A DNA stretch of 64,000 nt. Origin: Escallonia rubra. Taxonomy: Eukaryota; Streptophyta; Magnoliopsida; Escalloniales; Escalloniaceae. Where the stretch lies: contig JAVXUO010002656.1 of assembly GCA_033065855.1 (NCBI GenBank), positions 186,001 to 250,000 of the forward strand, given 5' to 3'. Positions 22,630 through 33,167 of this stretch are shown one piece after another (the first letter of the stretch is position 1; each line of letters begins with the position of its first letter). The notes below the pieces were generated by a model that saw only the letters and a program-made list of their open reading frames with translations, was not told the origin of the DNA and did not search any database. The translations under genes and the position numbers were made by a program.

Positions 22630-23890
22630 TGTATAATTACCAAAATAGCCCCCGATGAGCGACAAATTACCGAAATACTCCCGGAGGTTCATTATCATCA
22701 TAACACCCCAAACCACCTTCAAAACAACCTTTCAGGTGTTTTGCTTACATTTTTGGACTAAGAAGTCCTTTGAAAAACTTTACCAGGAAAATTACCAAAA
22801 TACCTCTCCTAGGGTGGCAAATTACCAAATTCCCCCTGACTTCAGAAAATCTCAAACGTGCTTTAAAATGCTAATTTAAGCTTCCAAAAATCATTCTTGA
22901 TCTAAAAAGTATTTTACAAAAGTTTCGTCTAAAAATTCCGAACTGGTGTCCGGATCGAGCGCTTAAAAGCCCGTTCGGCCAAAAAATAGTTAATGACTTT
23001 GGAATGGCCCGAATTCCAGGGAAATGGAACTTTCCAACATCCTAGGGTTCTCATAAAACTTTCACGCGAAATATCGTTAGCTTGATATTTTAAATTACAC
23101 TGCAAAGTTACAAGGTTGCGCGTATCAGTTAACCCATTTCCAATCTTTGGAAAAATCTGAAATTTTTACCTGATACAGATATTTTCAAAATAACTAGGGT
23201 CTCTTTTTTGTACTTTGGCAAAATCTAGCTCTAACTATGTTTTATAAATTCATGAAAAACTGTCTAATTAAGTTTTTACCTTTAGCGACAATTACGCCCC
23301 GCAATCAGCTTCAAAACAACATTTAAGGTGTTTTACTTACATTTCTGGACTAAAAAGTCCGTTGAAAAACTTTACCGGGAAAATTATCAAAATACCCCTC
23401 TCGGGGTGGCAAATTACTAAAATGCCCCCTGGCTTCAGAAAATCTCGAAAGTGCTTTAAAATGCTATTTTAAGCTTCCTGAAATTATTTTTGATCTAAAA
23501 AGTATTTTACAAAAGTTTCGCCTAAAAATTCCAAACCGGTGTCCGGATCGAGCACTTAAAAGCCCGTTCGGCCAAAAAAATAGCTAACATTTCGGAATGG
23601 CCCGAATTCCAGGGAAGTGGAACTTCCCAACATCCTAGGGTTCTCATAAAAGTTTCGCGCGAAATCTCACTAGCTTGATATTTTAAATTAAACTGCAAAG
23701 TTACAAGGTTGCGCGTATCAGTTAACCCCTTTCCAGTCTTTGGAAAAATCTAAAATTTTTACCTGATACAGATCTTTTAAAAATAACTAGGGTATATTTT
23801 TTGCACTTTGGCAAAATCTAGCTCTAGCTATTTTTTTATAAATTCGTGAAAAATTCTAATTTTGACGCCCTAAAAATCGCTATTTTAGAA
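22630..23890 (-). repeat. Right terminal repeat of the PMD-Ulp1/FAR1 MULE, tandemly duplicated
   Basis: Inverted relative to copies A (8773) and B (15592). Two consecutive copies are visible: 'ctttaaaatgct' occurs at 22861 and 23454, 593 bp apart, each followed by 'cggtgtccggatcgagc', 'agcccgttcggcc' and 'acatcctagggttctcat'. The inner half matches copy B and the outer half matches copy A. The outer border near 23890 is not sharply defined and no target duplication was found. Confidence 0.75.
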
Positions 23891-24104
23891 TCTTTCGAAT
23901 GTAATACCCCGATTTGTAAAAACGTAATTTTGACGCCCTAAACATGAATTTTAGACTGTGATAAGAACAATTTAAGCGTAACACAATTTAAACAATCAAT
24001 TGGTAAGAACAATTTGAAATTAACATTGAATTATAAAAAAATTCAAAATACTTACTTGTTTTAACTTCATATATTTGAAGAAAAATCCACCGATCTTCTA
24101 GAGT

Positions 24105-24137
<33 letters not shown>

Positions 24138-24717
24138 GAGATTATGTAGGTGAGATATGGAGAATGAAGAGAGTGGAAGAAAGGGTTCGGGGAGAAGGGA
24201 TTTTAAAGAGAGAAAAGTGAGGAAGAGAGAAGAAAGAAGACATAGAAAAATTATGTCCGTGAGTGAGCAGATTTAGTCAAAGGCTGTGAAGAAATAAAAA
24301 AAATGGCAGAGTCAAAGGCTATGAAGAAACTCTGCAACCACCCACGCACAAAAAGACAAAAAAAGGACACGAAAAGAAATAAAAAAATAAAAAAGGACAC
24401 GCAAAATAAAATAAAAAGGAACCGAGGGTAGGGGTGAGGGGGGCAGGGGGTGGGGCCAGGAAGGAAAAGAGGAAGGACAGAGAACCGCAACAAGAAATTG
24501 CAGTTCGGGGTGGGGTGGGACCCACGAAGAAACAAAAAAGGACAAAAAAAAGAAACAGGGAAAGGACAAAATAAAAAAGAAAGGACAAAAAAGGAAAAGA
24601 AAATGGGGGAAAGGACAAAAAGGACACATAGAACCGCAACAAGAAGTTGCGGTTCGGGGGCCACGCACAGTGAACCGCAACTCCATGTTGCGGTTCGAGG
24701 GTGAGGGGGTGGATTGG
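23891..24717. other. Unassigned; LTR-like start and polypurine/poly-T sequence
   Basis: Contains TGTAATACCCCG near 23900, again an LTR-start motif, now pointing right. A phrase 'ttttgacgccctaaa' occurs twice (23870, 23932). A 30-base T run follows, then a G/A-rich strand-biased stretch (24140-24640). The long minus-strand Phe/Leu/Pro-rich frames over the purine tract are compositional artefacts. Confidence 0.4.
24107..24136. repeat. Poly-T tract (30 bases)
   Basis: Uninterrupted run of T. It could be the poly-A tail of a minus-strand retroposed sequence, but no recognisable body lies to its right. Confidence 0.9.
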
Positions 24718-25603
24718 GGGGTTTGGGGTGGGACCTCCACGGATATTATCATCCACCGAACCGCTGCTCTTTGCAGCGGTTGAAGAAAAGAGACAAAAGC
24801 CTTGGCATAATTGCCCCAAAAGCCAACCGCAACAAAGAGTTGCGGTTCCCCCCGTGATGCCCCCCCCCCCCCCCCCCCCCCCCACCACCACCACCACCAC
24901 GTGGTGCCGCCCTCCCTTTAGGTAATTTAATCATTTTTTCACTAAAAATTAAGGTAATTTAATCCATTTTTCACTAAAAATATGTGAAGTTCAATCAAAT
25001 ATAACTAAAGCCCAAGTTAGTTGGCTTCCTTATTTTTAGTTTGGTTAATCTGTTCAGGATTAATTAGGGCAGTAGTAAATTGTATATAATTTAAAAAAAC
25101 AAATCAAAACATCCTAAAACTTTACCTAACCAACATAGTAACATATTAGGACTTAATTTCGAATACTATATTCTTCCATTCATTATAAAATGTATTGAAA
25201 AAATAAAGTTACAATTCCTGTATTTTTGAAGTTACATTTCATTTTAATTTCTTACATTTTAATACATGTGTTTATATAGAGTCATCCACAAAAAATAATG
25301 CTAAATATATGAGATTCTAACTTCACAACTTTTTATAATTACCTTAATATATAATTACCTTAAGGGGGGCACCACGTGGGCCATGGGGTTTGGGAATTAA
25401 TGCCAACCGCAACTCTTTGTTGCGGTTGGGGGCTTTGCTCCAATTTTTCAATGCCAACTTTACCTTTTCAATGCCAACTTTTCGTCCTTTTCAATGCCAA
25501 CTTCAGGGTTTTTTCCTCTTTTCTTCGACCGCTGCAAAGAGCAGCGGTTCGGTCTCTACATTTTTTTCACCGGTAGACATGGAGACATGAATCGGCCCCT
25601 TAT
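24718..25603. mobile_element. Foldback (inverted-repeat) element with nested hairpins
   Basis: The left arm (about 24718-24960) and right arm (about 25340-25603) are reverse complements in the same order. Shared words are 'accgaaccgctgctctttgcag', then 'gaagaaaagag', then AACCGCAACAAAGAGTTGCG, then 'cacgtggtgcc', then 'aaggtaattta'. Each arm also contains short perfect palindromes such as AACCGCAAC..GTTGCGGTT and CCGCTGC..GCAGCGG. More copies of the first palindrome lie outside at 24480-24690. The right edge resembles the GGGCCGAT..ACCGGTGA end of the element at 60107-61071. No protein is encoded. Confidence 0.75.
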
Positions 25604-25750
25604 ATATATATATATATATATATGAAAAAATTCAGAGCATGCGTTAGTCTGCGCCCAAGTAAATGCCATATGATCTCTAATCAGTCTGCGCCCAAGTAAA
25701 TGCCATATGATCTCTAATCAATCTGTCTTTACCGGAAGCCTGTGAATCCG

Positions 25751-25796
<46 letters not shown>

Positions 25797-25800
25797 CAAT
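25604..25800. repeat. AT microsatellites flanking a 37-bp tandem duplication
   Basis: Two (AT)n runs (25604-25622 and 25753-25793) bracket two copies of 'agtctgcgcccaagtaaatg..' (37-bp unit, starts near 25646 and 25683). No gene. 25801-26264 holds AT-rich sequence without recognisable features. Confidence 0.85.
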
Positions 25801-26264
25801 ATTCATATTACAATATTTTTATTTTATTTCCTTTAGTCATTAAAAACTGTGGATCACATAAGTCTGTGCAATCTCGACTGTCAAACTCTTACCTAATAGA
25901 ATACTATTTCTTTTTTGTACTTTTTCAACTTTCAGCCCCCACTTCGATAATGTCAAAGCCTCAAAGCCAAATGTATGCTCATATTCTTGTTTCATTTTTC
26001 TGAACCAGGTTGAACGACGGTTTTCAATTTTCGTTCATATTTAGAGATCTTTGAAAACTTTACATTTCCTACTTTATTTCTTATTATAGGATTAGAGACT
26101 CTAATATTTCTCTCTCTCAATTTGTCTCATATATTTGTTTTCAGGCTTATATTTAAGTTCATTTTGAGACTTTAATGTACTTTTTTTCATTGTCACCACT
26201 GAATTGTAGAGTTAGATAATCAATGATATGTTTCGAAATTCTTTTTTAAAAAAAAATAATTCGT

Positions 26265-26437
26265 AATCATGGACAACCCGTAGATAGCTCATGTCCACCA
26301 AATTTTTTATGGGCTTGGCATGGACACATATTATTTGGCCCTTAGATGGGCTGGGCTGGACATGGGCACGACTTTTGGAGAGCGGGCTGGTCATGGTCTA
26401 ACCCTTGGGCCCGTCCAGCCCGCCCAAGTTGCACCCC
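26265..26437 (-). mobile_element. hAT-type transposon end, truncated
   Basis: Read on the minus strand from 26437 it starts TAGGGGTGCAAC and continues with repeated 'gggcgggctgg' and 'ggcccaag' words. This is the usual appearance of plant hAT termini with GGGC-rich subterminal repeats. No opposite end or transposase was found nearby. Confidence 0.55.
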
Positions 26438-27726
26438 TAAAAAACGGGGTGTCTGGACCTATACTTGTGTGTTCACAGTTCTCATAACCTGTCATATCGT
26501 AGAGAATCTGAAGTCTACTGCTCGCTAGTCCAAATAAACAGGTATAATCTTCTACCCACGTTGTTTGCTATTCATAAATCAGTCCAGAAGAGTCGTAGAT
26601 AATATCCCTTCCGGTGATTAAGTTTTGGTCTATGAAGCATAAAAAACCAAAATTTCCCAACTTTCAACTAAAAGAAGTTGAGTGTGATAAGGATTCCAAA
26701 GAGTTGATTAGAGATATATTTTAATTGGAAGAGATAATTAGATTTCAAATCAAAGAAGTTGATTAGATTAGACTTCTATGGTTGCGGACCAAGATTTAGG
26801 TCGCCTTCCCTCTGATCAGTTGAAGTACGAGGTTTTAATCCCGTCTTGTCCGGTCAAATACATAGAGCACCGATGTCGAGTTCAAACCAACCTCAAGTTT
26901 AGCATAGCTTCTAATTTGCCTTATTTGTATATCTATATAAAATCATAAAAATCACAATAAAACAAGTTTAAAAACGTGCAGGGTATAACCGGGTGCCTAA
27001 TACCTTCTCATTTTATAAATTATCCCCGGATTCTGCATCTTCAGTTTTAGTAGGAAGCGAGTTAAATTTAAGATTTTATTTTTCATTTTTCCTCGTTAAT
27101 TATATAACCATCCTTAAAAATGAGATGGCAGACTGTCTTCTTCGGATGCGCGATGTCAGAAGGTCGTAATAGTTTTTGAATCCTTCCTCATTCACGCCCC
27201 AAATATTCCTTCATACAAGGTCTCAATTTCAATAATTTTTTAGGGCTCGGAAGATTAAGCCCGTTCAGGAAGGAAATTCCCTACTTCCGTTTGTTTGATC
27301 CATTCCGCCTGAATGGGCATTCCACAACCCACTCCATATTCAGTAAAAAGATTAAGCATTTGCTGATTTCCCTCTAGGCGGTAGATGCTACTGCCATTGT
27401 TAAGCATGACCTTAACTGTTTCTTTTCCGCTTCTCTCTCTGTGAATTCACCTCTTCAACAAAATTTCAAGTACGTGAAATTACCCAAGGACAAATCCACC
27501 AGAATTGGCGACAAAATGTTAAAAAAAAACATGGAAAAGTGTTCCTCCAAATTCTCGTAAGAAGATGGAAAGCAGGGGCGGATCTACCATTCCGTCCAGG
27601 TGGTCATGCCCCATTGCTTTCACGCAAACAAAAACGTTCCCATTGCATTTATGATCCATCCACAACCCAAGTAATTGATGGACACCACCTTTATCAAATC
27701 ATATAATTCTTCTTGAAGGAAAGCTG
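26438..27726. other. No gene recognised
   Basis: Unique, moderately AT-rich sequence with only short open frames. A minus-strand stretch around 27100-27430 has reduced stop density but no domain I recognise. It could be an old exon or UTR of the neighbouring NLR locus, but nothing supports that directly. Confidence 0.4.
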
Positions 27727-27739
27727 CCCGTATCAATCT

Positions 27740-27935
27740 TTTTTTGGTTAGACCACCCGGTTTCCGGACACCACATTGGGAGCCGACTAATCCGGGTTCG
27801 AGCCGGGCAGGACCACATGGGCGGAAAAGCTCTCCCTACCAAGTTTTAACGCAGCTGCATTCCCAGGGCTCGAACACGAGACCTCTGGTTAAGCTAGGAC
27901 AACCCCTTACCAGCTGACCTACGCGCTTGGTGGTT
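27740..27935 (-). mobile_element. tRNA-derived SINE with perfect target duplications
   Basis: On the minus strand the head reads 'gcgcgtaggtcagctgg' (A-box-like), then 'tctcgtgttcgagccct' (B-box: GTTCGAGCCC). The body ends in 'gtctaaccaaaaaaa'. It is flanked by identical 13-bp copies of CCCGTATCAATCT at 27727-27739 and 27936-27948. The A/B-box promoter, short tail and direct repeats together identify a SINE moved by LINE machinery. The exact duplications suggest a relatively young insertion. Confidence 0.88.
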
Positions 27936-28379
27936 CCCGTATCAATCTATCTAACAGGGTAGTTGACAAGGAGTCATCGAGAACCTGATCTTAAACAATT
28001 TTCACAGCAGAAAATAGAGTGAAATAGAGGATATATATGTACCCTATAGATTACGGCAAAAAGAGTTCACTCATGAATCTGTGGTCTTATATTTACAACG
28101 GTGAGCCATCTAAGGCTGTGTACCATATAAACCATAACAAAGACAGCTCATGACTTGGAATTAATTACGTACAGATGATTCAAAAATTAATCTCTTGATA
28201 CATATATGAAATGAAATAGTTTCTAATGAGGAGACTGGCCATGGGGTAGAAGATGCTTGGCTGCAAGGAACAAAATTGCAAAACGTTCTACTCTTGGAAC
28301 ATAAGAAATCTATACATAATCTAGTCATGAAGTAGCCAACAGGCATTTCTCTCACGCGTTTCTTCGTTCATGGTTCGAT

Positions 28380-28525
28380 TTTCTGGTGTCCTAGTCGTAG
28401 GGGAACCACACCAATCCATCCCGAACTTGGTGGTTAAACTCTACTGCAGTGACGATGCTGTAGGGGAGGTCCACCGAAAAATAGCTGGATGCCAGTATGA
28501 TAAAAAGCTTAACACCTCCCATTCT
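28380..28525 (+). rRNA. rrn5 (pseudogene): Plastid 5S rRNA copy in nuclear DNA (NUPT)
   Basis: About 120 bases (to about 28499) correspond to chloroplast 5S rRNA almost throughout: TTCTGGTGTCCTAG, CACACCAATCCATCCCGAAC, TTGGTGGTTAAACTCTACTG, then GTAGGGGAGGTCC and AAAATAGCT. The next 25 bases ('ataaaaagcttaacacctcc') match the plastid sequence downstream of rrn5. Scattered substitutions (for example ggatgccagta for cgacgccagga) show it is not functional. It is far from any plastid context. It lies beside the NLR pseudogene, so it is a small organelle-to-nucleus transfer. Confidence 0.9.
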
Positions 28526-28559
28526 GGATAAATATAGCTACAGCAGTTGCACTTAAATA

Positions 28560-31500
28560 TAGCAAACCTACTCTATGATATCTCTCCAGTAAGACTCAGT
28601 TGTTCCATCATCATCCATAAGTACTTTGAACAAACCAGCACCAAAGTTGGTTGAAGAAGATGAACAAGGGTAAAAACATCAGTACAGGTAACTTCGTTGA
28701 TTTCGTATGCCATTTGGTCAATATCATTGGGACGCTCAGGTGAGTCTGAGTCAACCAATGCAGGAAAAGTATTCGCTCTTGGAATATTGAAACGTGAATT
28801 AGAACTGCCAAAATCATGATAGTTTTCAATACTGGAGGTTGCCATTGGCTGATAATTATTATTATCGTCGCACTGATCTGGTAGTTTTCACTCTGATTGC
28901 TACTTGATCCATCAAAGTATTGCCTCTGTAGTAAAGAGTTCAAACAATTTCAGTACCATATAAATTTCAAATTCAAAGGATGCCATCAGTACCTTGTAGA
29001 AAATTATGAGCAGATTAAAGAGGCTTGTATCCATAATATATATATTTTTTTTTACTTTACAGTTAGAACTGAGTTTGGACTTGGAAAGATGAAAACCCCA
29101 TTTAAGATGAAAAGAACTCACAGTGCACGTGTATGGGATCATGTTCGAAGAAACAATCGTAGAGAAGGAAAAGACGTGTGTAATATATTTCTATAGACAA
29201 GAATGAACAAAAACCTACCTGTCTGATCATAGAGATTCTGCACCCTGCATTACATCTAAAGATCCAAGTACATATTTTTATCCCTGGTAATCTCGGCCTT
29301 CGTCAACAATGGTTTGCATCCCATTGCATTCTCTCAACAAGCAAAATTTCAGCTTATTCAAGTCATCAATCTTGAATTTTGATAGACTTCAAATATTCCA
29401 ATGGCTGTCTAAAATCAAAGTGGTAGCATGTTTTAGTGCCTTGGCAATTACACCTGTGTTGGCCCTCACCGTTTATGTATTTTAGGCAGTTCTTGAATTT
29501 CTCAAACTCCTCACCGCGGTCATCTGGTGGTATATGTAATACACATTATTCTTCATGACAGCCAACGAGCTATCTAAAGCGTGATAATGCCCAGGATATT
29601 AACTGCTGGCTCCTAGTTAATTGCAGGAATTGCTCCAGCAATTGAGCTGTTGGCTAATGCAACTTGAGACTTTCCAAGTTACTTAAACTTGATAGCTCGT
29701 TGATAATATCCTTGACCTCAGCGTCCCACCACTCACTATCAGGACTTACATCAATGCTCAATACCTTCAACTGAGTGACTTTAGACAATGCCATCCTTGG
29801 TATTACTGCTGCTGTTCCCTTACTTGGTAATGGTCTGCATATCCATGCATTTTAGAACTTTTGAGGTATTCCTAGTTAGTTAGGCCCCGTACATTTACGA
29901 AATTCGTTTTCTGTTTATAGCAATGATGATGGAAAAAAAAAATTTTGCGTACTTTTATTATTTTCTGTTTTCATTTTGGATAAAATTACTCAAATAGTAA
30001 CAAAAAACTGAAAACACCTCAAATGTGTTTTTAGCTTTTTTCACTAAAAACTTAACCCAATATAAGAGAATATAGCTATATTTTTTTTTGGTGAAAATGA
30101 TAAAAGTACAGGAACGGATTTTCAAACTGAATATGAAAATGAAAACAGAAAACAAATGTTGTAAGGGTACGGGACCTTAGCTTCGCAATTTCCTGGGGCA
30201 AACATATGACCTCAGAAAATCAAACAGCTTGAGATTCTTAAGCGCACCAATTTCAAGAGGCAGTTCCATCAAGAGTGGGACATGCTCCCAAGAAAAATTC
30301 TCGGACTGCAACCAAGCAAGAAATAGATGCTGGCAAAGATTTTATGCTTGTATTGGACAGATAAAGAATTCCGAGTCGAATGAAGGAGATATTGTCTAGT
30401 AATCCTGGACCCCTCTGCTTACTATGTGATTGGTGCACGTGGTCAACAACAAAACTCTAACTTCTTCTCGCATTCAAACAGAACAGCCCTTAGCACTCTC
30501 TAACAAAAAGCAACTGAGAAGACTCTAAAGGATCTCCTCTCCTTGTTCCTACGTTTCTAATGAACCATTCTTGATCCATGTGAATATTAGCAAAGCTTTC
30601 TCGAACACAGTTCCATTGCTATGTGATGTACAGTACATGACACAATATTTCAATATGATGTCCATGCATAACCATACAAATACTAATACACTAACCATAG
30701 CTTGGCTAATGCCTTCTCTTGGGGATGGGGGCCGTGATGTCAATTCCAAAGCATGTTTCCAGACACCAACATCAGTCACGCCTCTCAAGGCTCGTTCTAG
30801 TAGAATGATGGCAAGAAAATGGCCATGGCACTCTTCCATCAAATTTATGGCTATGGCTTGGAGAGGATATGGCTGAAGCACTAGGACCTCGCCAGCATTC
30901 TCACATATCCGCATGCATTTCCTCGAAATCCTTCTATGATCGGGTTGTAAGGATTGTCTGTTAATGAAAAGCAAATTCCAAGTGAGCTGCATGAAGAATA
31001 TGCAGGTTGTCTAGATTGATCGGTTTATCAACGCAATTTAGCAGTAGCAAGCAGTTGCAATGTTGTGGAATAACCTCTAACAGCACTGAGGCATCTGTTT
31101 TGGGAACTGATCTCCCTTCCAAAGATCTATCAGCAGTTTGATTTCCCTTTTGATCTCCCTAACATTTTTATGTCTTGAGTCAAGACGAACAGACCATATA
31201 ACACCAAACATGCTTTTTATCTCTGAAAGATCTGTTAGGAGATTCGCTACTTCCTCCGCACCACTTCCGGAAATGCCAATAGTTCTGAATCTTTTCTTCA
31301 TAATACACTTGGAAGTTTGGCGTAATGCATAATCAGTTGCTCACACAAATATAGCTTGCTTCTGGTGCATCCAAAGTTCTTTCAACACTATGACAGGATG
31401 GTGAGACACTTCTTATTCCGCTGTTTAGGTGCATCCTATTTTCTCGATGCTTCAATACTTTGCTTTGCCTTCAATTTTTCCCGTTCGCTTTCAGAAACTG

Positions 31501-31643
31501 CAGATAAACCATCTCCCTTCAAACCCTCCTCCATATTGACCAACATGCTAGTGAGTCTCAGATAGCCACTTACAGATACTTCGGCCACAACTTCGGAACT
31601 TCCATCTTATCTCTGGTGATACCAAATTTGAGTCATCTGCCAT
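28560..31643 (-). pseudogene. CC-NBS-LRR (NLR) resistance gene remnant 1
   Basis: Minus strand from a possible start MADDSNLV at 31643. The NB-ARC P-loop region is degenerate (FRTIGISGSGAEEVANLL, no Lys-Thr/Ser). Next come a kinase-2-like CNCLLLLNCVD near 31030, RNBS-B-like TILTTRS near 30955, and a GLPL-like ECHGHFLAIILL near 30810 with WKHAL after it. LRR pieces follow (LGILYLSNTSIKSLPASI near 30360; EIAKLTN.EYL spanning a MITE; LSSLSNLESLKLH near 29680). The C-terminal segment (FEKFKNCLKYINGEG, KLKFCLLRECNGMQTIVD) is typical of At4g27190/RPS2-like NLRs. NLRs are intracellular immune receptors. Several frame changes and stops (for example TAG in LTN*EYL) show decay. The 3' part (28573-28943) is open in two frames but unassigned. 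Confidence 0.8.
29883..30176. mobile_element. 294-bp Tourist-like MITE inside NLR remnant 1
   Basis: Terminal inverted repeats GGCCCCGTAC / GTACGGGACC, with further inverted similarity inward ('aaattcgttttctg' against 'cagaaaacaaatg'). They are bordered by the 3-bp duplication TTA (29880-29882 and 30177-30179). TTA duplications and GG.CC ends fit PIF/Harbinger-derived MITEs. Removing it joins the two halves of an LRR (EIAKLTN..EYLKSS), so it inserted into the NLR coding region. Confidence 0.88.
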
Positions 31644-32043
31644 TTTAACAAGCTTGGCTCATCGAGCCCAGTCCTTTGTTGACCTTTATCTTGTACAATG
31701 TATACTGGCTCCGTTCCATCCCCGCCAGCTAATCATCAAAGGAGTAAGGTTTTCTCTTTTTCATTAACGAAATGAAAAAGAAAAAAAGAGCTATCATTAA
31801 TCGGATTAAGGGAAAGAAGGATATGAACTATCGGCTAAACATTTTAAGGGTAAAGAAGTGCGAAGTGCATTTAATCCCCTTTGGTTTCTTGCAAGCTACT
31901 TTTGAAAAATGAATTTACTTACTCGAACAAAATTAACGACTGGAGACCAAAATTCAAAATCTTTGTTTTATTCACAATTTCCTAATGAACTGACATGCGA
32001 ATGCAATCAGAACACCCAACTTAAACCGGGGTCTTTTACTTCT
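31644..32043. other. No gene recognised
   Basis: Sequence upstream of the inferred NLR-1 start. It contains a short inverted pair of 'tttttcatt/aatgaaaaag' near 31755-31775 and otherwise nothing notable. Confidence 0.4.
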
Positions 32044-32197
32044 TCACAAACAGTTGACATTTGCAACTAGCTGGCCGCCATGTAACATCTTAGTTTCTAG
32101 CTCCAATGGCATATCAGCTTTAAGGCGTTTGATAAAGGTGCCAAATGCAATGATCAAGGTCCCAATTCCGTCACCGACGACAACCCCAGTAACCTCT
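32044..32197 (-). CDS. Possible terminal exon of an unidentified gene
   Basis: On the minus strand an acceptor-like 'ttttttgcag' (to 32198) is followed by an open 51-codon stretch ending in TGA at 32044-32046. It includes VVVGDGIGTLIIAFGTF and LKADMPLELETK, with no frame break. The pyrimidine-rich acceptor and clean stop suggest a real last exon, but I do not recognise the protein family. No matching upstream exon was found; a CACTA- and MULE-rich region follows. It could equally be a chance frame. Confidence 0.25.
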
Positions 32198-33084
32198 CTG
32201 CAAAAAATTGTAAGGATGCGTTTACTATGTAACCTCATATAGAGTACTAGTTTATGGATTCAGTGCACCTGAATCCAAGAACTATGAGTAGTTGGTAGTA
32301 TTTTGTACTATGCAAGGATAAGAGTTTTCTACTTTGATTATGTAGTTTTTCAGTGTATGAATCTGGTCGAAATAGAGTTCCTATTTGCACTTATTACAAA
32401 CACTTATATGGAAGCAAACGCCGGAGCGGTTGCCCTTCTTTTGAGTATTTTAAACCTCGTTGAGGCTGCAATTTTGTTTTCTTTGGGGTGCCGCCTTAAT
32501 GTCCCCCGTCTCCAACCAACCCACCCCCCCCCCCCCCCAAAAAAACAAAAAAAACTGGGCCCGACCCGATACGTACTGTCATTATAGTATTTTTCATCCT
32601 AATTTGTTTCATTGTCCCAGGAAAATCTTCCAAGAAGAGCGATATTTCTTGGTACATTCCTACAGATATTTGGAGCATATGTAACACGTCGCGCCCATGA
32701 CATGGGATGTCACCTCTGAAGCATGGGTGCTTCAAAATGGGTGAAGCACCAGGGTCGGGTGCATGTCCTGAATTGTTCTTTTATCTTTTTTATTTCCTAA
32801 ATATCGAGTGGGGATAGGCTATGGGTCGGGTGCGTATCGGATACTTGTGGGGTGAAAAAGTAATTTTAAAAAGAAATTTAGTAACAGAAATTTTTTGGGT
32901 CAAAATGTGAATAGAAAAGTAACCTACCTAATGAATGGGCAGATCTCTCATCTCTCATGTGAAGGGGGGGGGGGGAGAGAGAGCAGCGGCGGCTGGTGAC
33001 CAGCCACGACCACCGGCCACTCTGACGACCAGTTGCAACCACCGGAGACTCACCTCCAGCAGATTTGTGAAAAGGGGGTAAACT

Positions 33085-33109
33085 CAGAGAGAGAGAGAGA
33101 GAGAGAGAA
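33085..33109. repeat. (GA)n microsatellite
   Basis: About twelve consecutive GA units. Confidence 0.9.
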
Positions 33110-33167
33110 GCGGCAATCACTGACGACCACCGGAGACGACCTCCAGCAGCATTTCTTGAAAGGTACG

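Noticed and set aside
24251-24934. Long overlapping minus-strand frames rich in Phe, Leu, Pro, Gly
   Set aside because: They lie over a G/A-rich strand-biased tract and a poly-C run. Three frames are open at once and no domain or codon pattern supports a protein.
27740-27935. Functional tRNA gene on the minus strand
   Set aside because: Only A/B-box-like segments are present. There is no cloverleaf, and the body continues into a SINE tail with target duplications.
28380-28525. Functional nuclear 5S rRNA gene
   Set aside because: The sequence matches plastid, not cytosolic, 5S rRNA, is single-copy here and carries substitutions.
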